Notes: generated from the sequence alone by a model not told the origin. A DNA stretch of 64,000 bases from Paenibacillus pabuli (GCF_023101145.1 NZ_CP073714.1:868001-932000); one strand, 5' to 3'; shown: positions 43,843 to 53,943, numbered from the stretch's first letter. Made by a program: numbers and translations.

Positions 43843-46800
43843 ATGAGGAAATCATTTAAGCAGGTCGTTTCCGGGTTACTCGCAGCGGCTCTGCTTCTTC
43901 CGGGCGGCTTGATAGCTCCGGCAGTTAGCGCTGCAGATCTAGTGGCAACTAATTCACAAATTGTGTATCAGGAAACATTCCAGAATGGTAAAGGCAAGGC
44001 AACTCAATCAGGTGGTGCCCAGCTGGACGCTGTAACAGCCAAGCCGTTTGAAGGCAATGATGATGGAGCGGCTCTACATGTTAGTAACCGATCCAATAAC
44101 TGGGATGGCGTGGACCTCGCTTTTGATGACCTTGGTTTGTCCGTTGGCAAAGAGTATTCTGTAACCGCTTCCGTTTATGTTGATACTGATGTTAACCCCC
44201 CTGTAGACGGGGAAGCCGTTCTGGAAATCGTAAGCAATAAGGGCGTTGCTGGATCTGAGGCATACACTGGAATTAGCTCTGCTGACTTTAAAGCAGGACA
44301 AGGCATTACGCTATCCGCCAATCTCTCCGTTAACAGTGTGGAGAATACAGCTCTGCGGATTAAATCGAATGATGCCGGGAAAGCAGTCCAATTTTATATC
44401 GGGGATATCACGATTACCCAGACAGCAGCACCTGTCGAACCTACGGTAGTCCTTAACCAAAGTTTTGAAGACGGTAATACCGGTGGTTGGGGCAAGCTGG
44501 GTTGGGGATCGAATGGGGACACTACGGTCGTTAGCGACGTAGCCTCCGAAGGAACGAAATCTCTGAAGTTCTTCAACCGTGTCGATGAGAAAGCCGTCCC
44601 TGCCCTCGTACTTACAGGCAAGATGAAATCCGACCGTAAGTATGATATTTCCCTCAAGGTTAGACTCAGTTCAGGTGAAGGCCAGTTCCATCTGGCTTCC
44701 AAGATAGACTCTGAAATATTGTCGGGAGACCAGAAGTATCCGTGGATTATAGGCAACAAACTTGTAACCGCTTCCGACTGGACTTTATTTGAAACTAAAG
44801 GTTACGAAGTGCCTTCTAGAACGAATGAGGTCATCATCTATGTTGAACCATCGGACAATACGTTAACCTCTGATATTTACATTGATGAAGTCATGATCAC
44901 CGATGTAACCCCTGATCAAACCGCACCAGAGATTGTAGATAAAACAGGCATCGCTGCCGATTTTGAGAATGGCCTGGATGGATTCAAAGCACGGAACGGC
45001 CGTGAAACGGTAGTTCTTTCTCAAAACGATAACCATACATCTGGCGGCAAACAAAGCTTGCTTGTGACGACTACGGCACAATATGATGCAGCCTTGGTTA
45101 ATGCTGATGGAAAAATGGCAAAGAATCACGAATATGAGCTGTCTGCTTGGGTGAAAATGGCACCTGGCGAAGCGCCTACAACCCTTCGAATTAGTGTTCA
45201 ATATGCTGATAGCGGCTTTGCGAACGTTTCACCAAATGCAACCGTTACCGATCAGGAATGGGTACACTTAACGGGTAAGTATACGCTCACCACTACTCCA
45301 AGCGTACTTAATGCTTACATTGAAACAGCAAACAATGACGGCGGCAACCGTACCTTTTTCTTAGATGACTTTGCTCTAAAATATGTGGGACCTGTAGCTG
45401 CCGCACCTCCGATCCAAGAAAATCTTCCTAATCTCAAGGATATTTACGAGGATGATTTCCTGATCGGTAACATTGTTAATCCGGCAACCTTTGACGAGAC
45501 CCGGCTCAAGCTGCTGACGAAGCATCACAATGTTGTCACGTTTGAGAATGATATGAAGCCGGATTATGCATATAATGCGAACAGACAATTTGATTTCACC
45601 GCAGAAGATGCTCTTGTTCAAAGAGTAAAGGATGCTGGCCTTGATTTGCACGGTCACGTGCTCGTATGGCATGCGCAGTCACCTACCTGGCTTCATACGG
45701 CAGAGAGCGGTAAACCATTGAGCCGTGAAGAAGCTCTGACGAACCTGAGAACACATGTTAAAACGGTCGTTGAACACTTTGGTGACCAAGTCATTTCCTG
45801 GGATGTTGTCAACGAAGCCATGAACGATAATCCGTCTAATCCGGAAAACTGGAAAAATGCATTGCGTAATTCAGGCTGGTTACAGGCCATCGGCCCTGAC
45901 TTTCTTGAGGAGGCATTCCTTGCGGCCAAAGAAGTCATTGATGAAAACGGCTGGGATATCAAGCTTTATTACAATGACTACAACGATGACAACCAGAATA
46001 AATCTACAGCCATCTACAGCATGGTGAAAGAGATTAATGAGAAGTACGCCGTAAATCACCCTGGTGAGAAACTGATTGACGGCATCGGCATGCAAGCCCA
46101 CTACAATTTGGGCACGAGATTGGACAATGTCAAGATGTCGCTCGAGCGTTTTATTTCCTTGGGAGTAGAAGTCAGTGTCACCGAGTTGGATATTATGGCA
46201 GGCACCAACTCTGCAATCACTGAAAAAGAAGCAAAGCAGCAGGCCTATCTTTATGCGCAATTAATGGATCTCTATAAGAAGAATAGTGCGCATATTCCAC
46301 GGGTGACCTTCTGGGGATTGAATGACAGCACGAGCTGGAGAGCCGAGCAAAATCCAACCTTGTTTGACAAAAATTTTCAAGCCAAAGAGGCGTTCTACGC
46401 GGTCGCTGATCCTGAAAAGTACATGGCAGAACATCCACCCGAAGAGCTTGATTACAAGAAATCAAGTGCCCTCTATGGGACACCATCCATTGATGGCTCC
46501 GTAGACAGCATATGGAGCAAAGCTCCTGAATTGAAACTGGATACGAAGCAAATGGCGTGGTCCGGTGCGACAGGAACGGCAAGAGTACTGTGGGATGACG
46601 ACAATCTCTATGTGCTCGTTCAAGTCAAAGACGATCAACTGAACAAGTCCAATCCGAATGTATGGGAACAGGATTCCGTCGAAGTATTCGTCGATGAAAA
46701 TAACGGCAAAACGGCTAACTTCCAAGACGACGATGGACAATACAGAGTGAACTTCGAGAATCTTGCTACCTTTAATCCTGCGGAAATTGCTGCAGGATTT

Positions 46801-48309
46801 GAATCCAAAGTCTCTGTTTCCGGTACCAACTACACCGTTGAAATGAAAATTCCGTTCAAAAAGGTGAAGCCTGCGAATAATGCCAAGATCGGCTTTGATG
46901 CGCAGATTAATGATGCCAAAGACGGCAACAGAATCAGCGTGAACGCATGGAATGATCCATCCGGTCAAGGTTACCAGGATACTTCCGTATTCGGTGAATT
47001 GACGCTCACGGGCAAACCTTCTCCTGGTGGCAATAACGGTGGCGGTAACAACGGTGGAGGCAACAACAGCGGAGGGAATAATGGTGGCAGCAGTGGCGGA
47101 TCGAACTCCGGGACTACTCCTCAACCTCAACCTCAACCACAGCTTTCAGGCAGTGACTCGGCAATTGTGCCGGTAGTTAAAGTCGAAAATGGAACAGCGA
47201 CAGCAACCATTTCGAGCGAGAGCCTGAATAAAGCTATTGAAAATGCTTCTCCAGGTGCAAATGGCAAAAAGCAGGTTACCATCGAAGTGCCGAAGCAAGC
47301 CAATGCCCAATCCTATGTGGTGCAGCTGCCGACTTCCAGCCTGCAAAGCAATAATAATGTTGAGTTTGTGCTTAAGACGGACCATGCAACACTCCAAATT
47401 CCGTCCAACATGCTTTCTAATATTACGGAGCAAGCCGATCAAGTCTCTATTCAGATTAACAAGGTCTCGGCAGATCGCCTGAGCGCAGATGTTCGCGCTA
47501 TTGTGGGCAGTCGTCCGGTGATCGATCTAAGCGTAAAAGCTGGTGACGGTCTCCTTGCCTGGAACAATCCAGCGGCACCTGTAACGGTATCTGTTCCGTA
47601 CACCCCTGCTGCACAGGAGTTTGCCAATGCACATCAAATCGTGATTCTTTACATTGATAAACAAGGACAGGCAGCAGCCGTACCAAGCGGACGGTATGAT
47701 GCTAAATCAGGCTCAGTGGTATTTAAAACAACTCATTTCAGCACCTATGCTGTAGGTTACGTAACCAAGTCTTTTGCCGATGTGCAAAACGTACTGTGGG
47801 CTAAACAAGCAGTCGAAGCGATGGCATCACGGGATATTATTAAAGGAATCACTGATGACAGCTTCGCACCTGCCGCTTCCATCACAAGAGCTGACTTTAT
47901 TACTTTGCTTGTCAGAGCACTTGAGTTGAAGGGTCCGGGTACTAACACGGTAACGTTCAGCGATGTCGAGCCAACTGCATACTATGCCCAGGCTGTGGCC
48001 ATTGCCAAAGAACTGGGTATCACCTCTGGATTCGAAGACAACACATTCAAACCAAGCAGCAGCATTTCCCGTCAAGATATGATGGTTCTTACGGCGAAAG
48101 CCCTGAAAGCAGCTGGTAAGCCATCTGCCGGAAGCGGGAATCTGGCTCCTTATTCCGACGCTGCAAGTATTTCCACTTACGCGGTGGATAGTGTAACTTC
48201 CCTCGTAGGAAGCGGAATTGTCAACGGCAAAGATGGAAAAATTGCGCCAGGCGAACCATTGACCCGCGCTGAAGCAGCGGTGATTCTGTACCGCATCTGG
48301 AACATGTAA
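43843..48309 (+). CDS. SLH-anchored multidomain endo-1,4-beta-xylanase (GH10)
   Basis: A 1488-residue surface enzyme. The signal peptide ends near PAVSA. Carbohydrate-binding modules of the CBM22 (CBM_4_9) type fill residues about 40-515 (three jelly-roll-like units). The GH10 domain (about 525-865) contains FENDMKPDY, GHVLVWHAQSPTWL, the acid/base E658 in WDVVNEAMND and the nucleophile E781 in VTELDIMAG. A CBM9-like domain follows (IDGSVDSIWSKAPELK). Next are a Gly/Asn linker (GGGNNGGG repeats, 47030-47110), a PQPQPQ stretch, a beta-rich domain, and three SLH repeats to the C-terminus (TRADFI, SRQDMM, TRAEAA). It degrades xylan at the cell surface. ATG 43843 follows GGGGGG by 10 nt; ATG 43834 is possible. 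Confidence 0.94.
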   Translation: MRKSFKQVVSGLLAAALLLPGGLIAPAVSAADLVATNSQIVYQETFQNGKGKATQSGGAQLDAVTAKPFEGNDDGAALHVSNRSNNWDGVDLAFDDLGLSVGKEYSVTASVYVDTDVNPPVDGEAVLEIVSNKGVAGSEAYTGISSADFKAGQGITLSANLSVNSVENTALRIKSNDAGKAVQFYIGDITITQTAAPVEPTVVLNQSFEDGNTGGWGKLGWGSNGDTTVVSDVASEGTKSLKFFNRVDEKAVPALVLTGKMKSDRKYDISLKVRLSSGEGQFHLASKIDSEILSGDQKYPWIIGNKLVTASDWTLFETKGYEVPSRTNEVIIYVEPSDNTLTSDIYIDEVMITDVTPDQTAPEIVDKTGIAADFENGLDGFKARNGRETVVLSQNDNHTSGGKQSLLVTTTAQYDAALVNADGKMAKNHEYELSAWVKMAPGEAPTTLRISVQYADSGFANVSPNATVTDQEWVHLTGKYTLTTTPSVLNAYIETANNDGGNRTFFLDDFALKYVGPVAAAPPIQENLPNLKDIYEDDFLIGNIVNPATFDETRLKLLTKHHNVVTFENDMKPDYAYNANRQFDFTAEDALVQRVKDAGLDLHGHVLVWHAQSPTWLHTAESGKPLSREEALTNLRTHVKTVVEHFGDQVISWDVVNEAMNDNPSNPENWKNALRNSGWLQAIGPDFLEEAFLAAKEVIDENGWDIKLYYNDYNDDNQNKSTAIYSMVKEINEKYAVNHPGEKLIDGIGMQAHYNLGTRLDNVKMSLERFISLGVEVSVTELDIMAGTNSAITEKEAKQQAYLYAQLMDLYKKNSAHIPRVTFWGLNDSTSWRAEQNPTLFDKNFQAKEAFYAVADPEKYMAEHPPEELDYKKSSALYGTPSIDGSVDSIWSKAPELKLDTKQMAWSGATGTARVLWDDDNLYVLVQVKDDQLNKSNPNVWEQDSVEVFVDENNGKTANFQDDDGQYRVNFENLATFNPAEIAAGFESKVSVSGTNYTVEMKIPFKKVKPANNAKIGFDAQINDAKDGNRISVNAWNDPSGQGYQDTSVFGELTLTGKPSPGGNNGGGNNGGGNNSGGNNGGSSGGSNSGTTPQPQPQPQLSGSDSAIVPVVKVENGTATATISSESLNKAIENASPGANGKKQVTIEVPKQANAQSYVVQLPTSSLQSNNNVEFVLKTDHATLQIPSNMLSNITEQADQVSIQINKVSADRLSADVRAIVGSRPVIDLSVKAGDGLLAWNNPAAPVTVSVPYTPAAQEFANAHQIVILYIDKQGQAAAVPSGRYDAKSGSVVFKTTHFSTYAVGYVTKSFADVQNVLWAKQAVEAMASRDIIKGITDDSFAPAASITRADFITLLVRALELKGPGTNTVTFSDVEPTAYYAQAVAIAKELGITSGFEDNTFKPSSSISRQDMMVLTAKALKAAGKPSAGSGNLAPYSDAASISTYAVDSVTSLVGSGIVNGKDGKIAPGEPLTRAEAAVILYRIWNM

Positions 48310-48351
48310 GTAATTTTAAAGGACATTTTGAAAAAACTAGGCAACTCATTG

Positions 48352-48388
48352 AAGCTGCTGTCTGTACTTTACAGGCGGCAGCTTTTTC
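48352..48388 (+). terminator. Rho-independent terminator after xylanase gene
   Basis: AAGCTGC (48352-48358) pairs with GCAGCTT (48378-48384), with further pairing inside the loop, then TTTTC. Confidence 0.7.
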
Positions 48389-48642
48389 AAAATTCCATGG
48401 CCCTCGATCATGATTGTAATTTAGATCGTTAACCAACCGATTCCATTTGCAGCTCAGCAAAAATCATTCGTTTAGGCGATTTTATTTAGGAAGGAGCCGC
48501 TACTCAATGCTGAATATCGATGATCCAATACATAGACATCATAAATTTTACTTTTTTCCACTTTGCAATAAAGATGGAATCTGATAGGATAAGTTAATAA
48601 ATACGATGGTTTTAGTGAGGATTAAAAGGAGGCCGCCTTGCC
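48389..48642 (+). promoter_or_regulatory. cysD upstream region with candidate promoter
   Basis: TTGCAA (48563-48568), 16-nt spacer, TAGGAT (48585-48590) is a plausible promoter. A 25-codon frame at 48507-48584 (MLNIDDPIHRHHK...) has AGGAAGGAG upstream and ends before the -10; it may be chance. I saw no S-box riboswitch. Confidence 0.45.
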
Positions 48643-49542
48643 ATGCAAGAACTAACACATCTGGATCAACTTGAGGCTGAAGCGATATACATTATCAGAG
48701 AAGTAGCAGCGGAGTGCGAGAAACCGGTCATGTTGTATTCCATCGGCAAGGACAGCTCGGTCATGCTGCACTTGGCCCTAAAGGCTTTCTACCCCGAGAA
48801 GCCGCCATTCCCATTCATGCATATCGATACGACCTGGAAATTTAAGGAAATGATTGAGTTCCGCGACCGAAAGGCGAAGGAATTTGGTATCGAGATGATC
48901 GTGCACTCTAATGAAGAGGCTATTAAACAAGGAATCAACCCCTTCGACCATGGTTCCGCATATACCGACATTATGAAAACCACAGCCCTGAAGCAGGGAT
49001 TAGACAAATACGGATTCACGGTTGCATTCGGTGGCGGAAGACGTGATGAGGAGAAGTCGCGTGCGAAGGAGCGGATTTTCTCGTTCCGGAACAAGAACCA
49101 CTCGTGGGACCCGAAGAACCAACGTCCGGAAATGTGGAAGCTGTTCAACACGCGAATCAACAAGGGAGAGAGCATTCGAGTCTTTCCGCTGTCCAACTGG
49201 ACTGAGAAGGATATCTGGCAATACATTCGTCGGGAGAACATCGATATCGTTCCGCTTTACTCCGCGGACGTAAGACCGATCGTTAATCGTGACGGGCATA
49301 TCATCATGGTGGATGACGAGCGGTTGAAGCTTGAGCCTGGCGAGAAGATAGAGATGAAGAAGATTCGCTTCCGCACGTTGGGTTGTTACCCGCTCACGGG
49401 CGGAGTTGAGTCCGATGCCGTTACGCTGGATGAGATCATTGAGGAGACATTGGGTGCGTTATCTTCCGAACGGACCAGTCGGGTTATCGATCAAGAAGCG
49501 GCGGGAAGCATGGAACGACGCAAACGGGAGGGCTATTTCTAA
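48643..49542 (+). CDS. cysD: Sulfate adenylyltransferase subunit 2, CysD
   Basis: A 299-residue ATP sulfurylase small subunit that adenylates sulfate to APS, driven by the GTPase CysN. The PP-loop is SIGKDSS (residues 33-39), preceded by [41 protein letters not shown] and [15 protein letters not shown] are CysD signatures. AAAGGAGG lies 13-14 nt before the ATG. It is followed after 1 nt by cysN. The genes serve assimilatory sulfate reduction. Confidence 0.96.
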   Translation: MQELTHLDQLEAEAIYIIREVAAECEKPVMLYSIGKDSSVMLHLALKAFYPEKPPFPFMHIDTTWKFKEMIEFRDRKAKEFGIEMIVHSNEEAIKQGINPFDHGSAYTDIMKTTALKQGLDKYGFTVAFGGGRRDEEKSRAKERIFSFRNKNHSWDPKNQRPEMWKLFNTRINKGESIRVFPLSNWTEKDIWQYIRRENIDIVPLYSADVRPIVNRDGHIIMVDDERLKLEPGEKIEMKKIRFRTLGCYPLTGGVESDAVTLDEIIEETLGALSSERTSRVIDQEAAGSMERRKREGYF

Positions 49543-49543
49543 C

Positions 49544-51217
49544 ATGAAGAGTCTACTTAAATTCATTACCTGCGGAAGTGTGGATGATGGCAAGTCCACG
49601 CTGATCGGACATATGCTCTATGAAGCCAAGCTGCTGTTCGCCGATCAAGAACGAGCTCTTGAGCTCGATAGTCGACTGGGAAGCCGAGGCGGCAAGATCG
49701 ACTACTCGTTGCTCCTCGATGGTTTGCTGGCCGAACGCGAACAAGGGATTACCATTGATGTGGCATATCGTTATTTTACGACGTCTCATCGTTCCTTCAT
49801 CGTGGCGGACACACCGGGACACGAAGAGTATACGCGCAACATGGCTGTAGGCGCTTCCTTTGCCGATCTAGCCATCATTCTGGTGGACGCTACCAAAGGC
49901 ATTATAACCCAGACCAAACGTCATGCCCGGATCTGCGCCCTGATGGGGATCAAGCATCTCGTATTGGCTGTGAACAAGATGGATCTGGTCGGCTTCGATC
50001 AGAGGACGTTCGAGGCGATCAAGGAAGAGTTCATCCAAACGACAGCCGAATTCCAAATCAAGAGCATTCAAGTCATTCCCGTGTCCGCTACGGAAGGGGA
50101 CAACATCACAACCAAGTCGCCGAATGCTCCTTGGTACGAAGGGTTAGCTTTATTGTCGTATTTGGAAAATATAGATGTTCATACTACCGATGATACGAAG
50201 TCTTTCATGATGCCTGTTCAGCGTGTAAGCAGACCGGACCATACGTTCCGTGGGTTCCAGGGCCAGATCGAGGCTGGAAAGATTTCGGTCGGAGACGAAC
50301 TCATGACTCTACCAAGTCGGGAGAAAGCAAAGGTTAAGCGGATTTTGGTGACGGACCAAGTTCAGGATTCGGCTTATGCTGGCCAACCGGTTACGATACA
50401 ACTGGACCGCGAAGTTGATGTCTCGCGGGGCTGCGTGCTTACGATGGACAATCAAGTCCAAGAAGCTGACAGCTTCGCTTCTACGATCCTGTGGATGGAC
50501 GATTCCGTCCTGACTCCGGGCAGGCATTATTGGGTTAAGGTCGGAACGAAGACTCTTCCAGGCACTGTAACGGCGATTACCCATAAAATTGACATTAACA
50601 CGGGCCATACCGTTCCGGCCGATCAAATTGTTAAGAACGAATTGGCCAAGTGTGAATTCACGCTGTCGGATCAGATCGTCTTCGATTCCTTTGAACACAA
50701 TAAGAGCATCGGAGGTTTTATCCTCATTGATCGTGTCACCAACATGACGTCCGCTTGCGGAGTCATCGATCAAGCGTTGAAGGGAGACAGCCGATTTGCC
50801 ACGCTGGATACGGGGATCACGAGAGAGGTTCGCGCCCAGCAGAAAGGACAATCTCCACTCACGGTCTGGTTTGCTGGCTCGGATACGGTAGCTCTCGCAA
50901 AGGAAGTGGAGAAGCGACTGATGTCATCCGGTTACCATACGATGCTGCTTGAGAGCGTCAGTGGAGAATCGCTCCGCCGCACGGCGGAGATGGCAAAGGT
51001 GTTGAACGACGCCGGCCTGATCTCACTGGTATCCCATGATTCTATCAGTGCGGGCGAACTTGAGACAGCTCGAGAGATCATTGGGGGCAAAGGATTTATC
51101 GAAGTAAACGCGGACGGGATCGGCGGAATTTCCACCCAGGATGCCGCGAAATCCGTGGTTAAACGAGTTGTGCAATCCATTATCGATCACAGTCCTTCGA
51201 ATAACTACGACATTTAA
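49544..51217 (+). CDS. cysN: Sulfate adenylyltransferase subunit 1 CysN with degenerate APS-kinase domain
   Basis: A 557-residue protein. The EF-Tu-like GTPase part has GSVDDGKST (residues 11-19), DTPGHEEYTRNMAVGAS and NKMDL, then two beta-barrel domains to about residue 430. The C-terminal 115 residues align by eye with APS kinase (CysC): SPLTVWFAGSDTVALAKEVE replaces VWFTGLSGAGKST, and RRTAEMAKVLNDAGLISLVS matches the helix after it. The P-loop Gly and Lys are gone, so kinase activity is unlikely. ATG 49544 is 1 nt after the cysD stop with GGGAGGG upstream; the frame is open further upstream inside cysD. Confidence 0.92.
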   Translation: MKSLLKFITCGSVDDGKSTLIGHMLYEAKLLFADQERALELDSRLGSRGGKIDYSLLLDGLLAEREQGITIDVAYRYFTTSHRSFIVADTPGHEEYTRNMAVGASFADLAIILVDATKGIITQTKRHARICALMGIKHLVLAVNKMDLVGFDQRTFEAIKEEFIQTTAEFQIKSIQVIPVSATEGDNITTKSPNAPWYEGLALLSYLENIDVHTTDDTKSFMMPVQRVSRPDHTFRGFQGQIEAGKISVGDELMTLPSREKAKVKRILVTDQVQDSAYAGQPVTIQLDREVDVSRGCVLTMDNQVQEADSFASTILWMDDSVLTPGRHYWVKVGTKTLPGTVTAITHKIDINTGHTVPADQIVKNELAKCEFTLSDQIVFDSFEHNKSIGGFILIDRVTNMTSACGVIDQALKGDSRFATLDTGITREVRAQQKGQSPLTVWFAGSDTVALAKEVEKRLMSSGYHTMLLESVSGESLRRTAEMAKVLNDAGLISLVSHDSISAGELETAREIIGGKGFIEVNADGIGGISTQDAAKSVVKRVVQSIIDHSPSNNYDI

Positions 51218-51233
51218 TAAGCATGTCAGATGC

Positions 51234-51265
51234 AGCGGTTGCCGATCAGGCAGCCGCTTGTTTGC
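51234..51265 (+). terminator. Rho-independent terminator after cysN
   Basis: AGCGGTTGCC, GATCA, GGCAGCCGCT (one G:T pair), then TGTTTGCTT. Confidence 0.75.
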
Positions 51266-51371
51266 TTAAGATTTATGAGCAGTTAAAAATCTTGGGAATT
51301 CATATGTAAGAGTCGGTGTAAATCAAAATTTTAAAGCACAAATTTGAAAAAAAAGTATGATCACAAACAAA

Positions 51372-51410
51372 GCAAAAACCAGATTGAGCATAGACCAATC
51401 CGGTTTTTGC
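51372..51410. terminator. Bidirectional terminator, serves the DUF2536 gene
   Basis: GCAAAAACC-A-GATTG, 9-nt loop, CAATC-C-GGTTTTTGC. A and T runs on the two sides make it work in both directions. Confidence 0.8.
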
Positions 51411-51437
51411 TGTTCCCATCAATTTACCTATACTCCA

Positions 51438-51644
51438 TTAATCTGCGGCAAAATGCACGACTGCACTGTATAACATCTTGTTGCGAAACGGGTCAAACGT
51501 TACTTGATGCTGAACCTGCTTCACTCGAAGCAGCAGCGCCTTGTTCATTCCGATTCGGTCTTCAATCGCCCGTTCCAGTTCATTGAAGTCATAAGCCTGC
51601 AGGCATTCGATTTTGTCTTTGATAATATCCAGTGAAATTTCCAT
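51438..51644 (-). CDS. DUF2536 family small protein (YrzA-like)
   Basis: A 68-residue protein, MEISLDIIKDKIECLQAYDF at the start and MLYSAVVHFAAD at the end, with RIGMNKALLLRVKQVQHQV between. This wording matches the short DUF2536 proteins of Bacillales (YrzA of Bacillus subtilis as I remember it). The family has no known function. It is monocistronic, with a terminator 28 nt after the stop. Confidence 0.75.
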   Translation of the reverse strand: MEISLDIIKDKIECLQAYDFNELERAIEDRIGMNKALLLRVKQVQHQVTFDPFRNKMLYSAVVHFAAD

Positions 51645-51862
51645 ATTTGATTCAGGCCACCTTCATGTCACGATTTGCAGGTACAAAAGCCTGCCGAGCT
51701 TTAATTGTAGTGGAGCTTATCCGGTTCGGCAAGAGGAGACAGCGAGAATCATTAGAAGGATAGAGATGGTTTGTTTTATATCTGGGGGAGCCAAAGCGGG
51801 AGTTGACTTAGGCGTTGACACATGACGAATAAACTCGTGCTGAAAATCGGCTTGAGACGTGA
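51645..51862. other. Intergenic region, no recognised feature
   Basis: Mostly unremarkable sequence between the DUF2536 gene and the candidate small RNA. A TTGACA occurs near 51815 without a clear partner -10. Confidence 0.35.
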
Positions 51863-51958
51863 TAAAATTAGAGAAAGGACGAATGGAGGAAGGGGAAACC
51901 CGGATCCAGGAACCATCGGGTAAATAGCCAAGAGGGGCATCGCCCCTCTTTTTTATGC
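51863..51958 (+). ncRNA. Candidate small RNA with own promoter and terminator
   Basis: A TGnTAAAAT extended -10 (to 51868) is followed about 60 nt later by a strong terminator: AAGAGGGGC (51930-51938), ATC, GCCCCTCTT and TTTTTTAT. The predicted RNA of about 80 nt contains GGGGAAACCC and CCATCGGGTAAATAGCC. No reading frame with a convincing start is inside. It matches no riboswitch class I know; 230 nt separate it from dus, so it is not the dus leader proper. Confidence 0.3.
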
Positions 51959-52189
51959 GGATCCATAGAAAAGTATTGCTTCTATTTAGGTTGTAATGTA
52001 TTCATTTTGATATGTCATTAACATATAATGCTGTTTGAACTACGTTGCTGTAACATGGTATAAGTGAAGATGGTGTAATTTGAAGAAGCAGCAGTGACAT
52101 TTGTACCCAATGGAAGACCAAGCGAATGAACAGATATTTACTATTCTCGGGGCCATGTTGGTTCTGGTATATATAGAGGAGTTTTTAAG
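51959..52189. other. dus upstream region
   Basis: AT-rich, with no gene. GGAG precedes the dus ATG. No clear promoter pair was found. Confidence 0.3.
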
Positions 52190-53179
52190 ATGAAAGACAA
52201 TTTTTGGCGTGAATTGCCACGGCCATTTTTTATACTGGCACCGATGGAAGATGTGACGGATGTTGTGTTTCGCCATGTTGTGAGTGCAGCGGCCAGACCA
52301 GATGTATTTTTTACGGAGTTTGCGAATACGGAGAGTTACTGTCACCCGGAGGGGAACAAAAGTGTACGCGGGCGTTTGACGTTTACAGAGGATGAACAGC
52401 CCATGGTAGCTCATATCTGGGGAGATAAGCCGGAATTCTTCCGGGAAATGAGTATCGGTATGGCAAAAGAAGGCTTTAAAGGGATCGACATTAACATGGG
52501 TTGTCCGGTAGCCAATGTGGCGGAGAATGGAAAAGGAAGCGGTCTGATCTGTCGTCCCGAAACGGCTGCGGAGATCATTCAGGCGGCTAAAGCCGGGGGA
52601 CTGCCCGTAAGTGTAAAAACACGTCTTGGATTCACGGCTGTAGACGAATGGCGTGACTGGTTGACCCATATTCTTAAACAAGACATTGTGAATCTGTCTA
52701 TCCATCTGCGCACAAGAGAAGAAATGAGCAAAGTAGATGCTCACTGGGAACTGATTCCGGAGATTAAAAAGCTTCGTGATGAGGTGGCACCTAATACACT
52801 GCTGACCATTAATGGGGATATCCCTGACCGTCAAACTGGGTTGAAGCTCGCTGAGCAATATGGCGTGGATGGCATTATGATCGGGCGCGGTATTTTCCAG
52901 AACCCATATGCTTTTGAGAAAGAGCCGAAGGAACATAGCAGTGAGGAATTACTTGATCTGCTGCGGCTTCATTTGGATCTCTATGATCAATATTCAGCAC
53001 AGGAGCCCCGTTCGTTCAGCCCGCTGGCCCGATTTTTCAAAATCTATGTCCGTGGATTCCGCGGGGCAAGTGAGCTGAGAAACAGCTTAATGAATGCTAA
53101 GTCAACAAGTGAAGTGCGTACGTTGCTTGATGAGTTTGGAAGCAAGAATCATGATGAGGTTGAGGTACAAGGAAATTAA
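52190..53179 (+). CDS. dus: tRNA-dihydrouridine synthase
   Basis: A 329-residue flavoprotein that reduces uridine to dihydrouridine in t[18 protein letters not shown] opens the TIM barrel. [20 protein letters not shown] holds the catalytic cysteine. SVKTRLGF and [13 protein letters not shown] (FMN phosphate site) follow in order. GGAG lies 9 nt before the ATG. Which of the Dus subfamilies it belongs to cannot be set by eye. It is monocistronic with a terminator after it. Confidence 0.93.
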   Translation: MKDNFWRELPRPFFILAPMEDVTDVVFRHVVSAAARPDVFFTEFANTESYCHPEGNKSVRGRLTFTEDEQPMVAHIWGDKPEFFREMSIGMAKEGFKGIDINMGCPVANVAENGKGSGLICRPETAAEIIQAAKAGGLPVSVKTRLGFTAVDEWRDWLTHILKQDIVNLSIHLRTREEMSKVDAHWELIPEIKKLRDEVAPNTLLTINGDIPDRQTGLKLAEQYGVDGIMIGRGIFQNPYAFEKEPKEHSSEELLDLLRLHLDLYDQYSAQEPRSFSPLARFFKIYVRGFRGASELRNSLMNAKSTSEVRTLLDEFGSKNHDEVEVQGN

Positions 53180-53218
53180 GATGCAGTAGGTTGGAGTAAC
53201 AACAGACTAACCTTCGGG

Positions 53219-53250
53219 AAAACATGGCCGACTTGGCTGTGTTTTTTCTT
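53219..53250 (+). terminator. Rho-independent terminator after dus
   Basis: AAACATGGCC, GACTT, GGCTGTGTTT and a T run. Confidence 0.75.
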
Positions 53251-53352
53251 TTAAAGACAACATAATAGAGGATAAGCACTGGTTATTGTATGATGGATTG
53301 TAGAGAAGCCGCCCCAAATGGTGGTTATGAATATTGAACAAGGGAGAAATCA

Positions 53353-53922
53353 ATGTCCTGGAGTAAATTGAAGCAAAATCTAGAGAGTTTCCTCTGTCCA
53401 GCGTTAGTAGGAAGGGTGGAATACCGATCAACTAGCTATCGCTATTCATCTGATCGACCAGGAAACTGTTACCTTGCCGTAGATAAGAAGAACATACTCA
53501 ATATGAGTGACACAACAACCCCGATTCGGTGGTACCAGACGGAGCAGGAGATCAAGAACGATCCGAATATTGAAATTCCTGTAGATAACGAAGAGATTGA
53601 AGCGATTCGAGAAGAGAGCAAAGGGGCCATTCCGGAGGAACGTCTTCACATCATTGCAAGAAGTAGAAAAATCTCTGTCCTGGCCAAAGAGCTCTTGTCA
53701 GCTCAGTCATCATTAAGCAAATCCAATTTTACGGTTGCAGCGACTACGTTTTTATCAAGACCTATAGAGGAAAGTCTGGAGAGTCAGGATATCTTGCTGA
53801 ACATTCTGGCTTTGGTAGACAGACGCGTTGGCAAAAAGCGAATTTTGAACATGTCTGAGAAGATCAAGTTAAAGCATCCAGCCGTGCAGTATTTTTATGA
53901 AATACGGCGTAGGACGATGTGA
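53353..53922 (+). CDS. SF0329 family protein
   Basis: A 189-residue protein. The start MSWSKLKQNLESFLCPALVG and the segment YLAVDKKNILNMSD are the signature of this small family of unknown function found in Bacillales and enterobacteria. The middle is acidic (EIPVDNEEIEAIREESKG) and the end basic (YEIRRRTM). It stands alone, with GGGAGAAATCA before the ATG and a hairpin after the stop. Confidence 0.8.
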   Translation: MSWSKLKQNLESFLCPALVGRVEYRSTSYRYSSDRPGNCYLAVDKKNILNMSDTTTPIRWYQTEQEIKNDPNIEIPVDNEEIEAIREESKGAIPEERLHIIARSRKISVLAKELLSAQSSLSKSNFTVAATTFLSRPIEESLESQDILLNILALVDRRVGKKRILNMSEKIKLKHPAVQYFYEIRRRTM

Positions 53923-53943
53923 AAATTAATAAAATTTAATGAC

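Noticed and set aside
47023..47110. Gly/Asn repeat as a CRISPR-like or satellite DNA repeat
   Set aside because: It is an in-frame protein linker of the xylanase; the DNA repetition only reflects the codons.
48309..48642. S-box (SAM) riboswitch before cysD
   Set aside because: I looked for the core AGA/GAUGC-type signature and antiterminator arrangement and did not find it.
52040..52936. 298-codon minus-strand frame opposite dus
   Set aside because: dus carries the full family motif set on the other strand; the opposing product has no recognisable motif.
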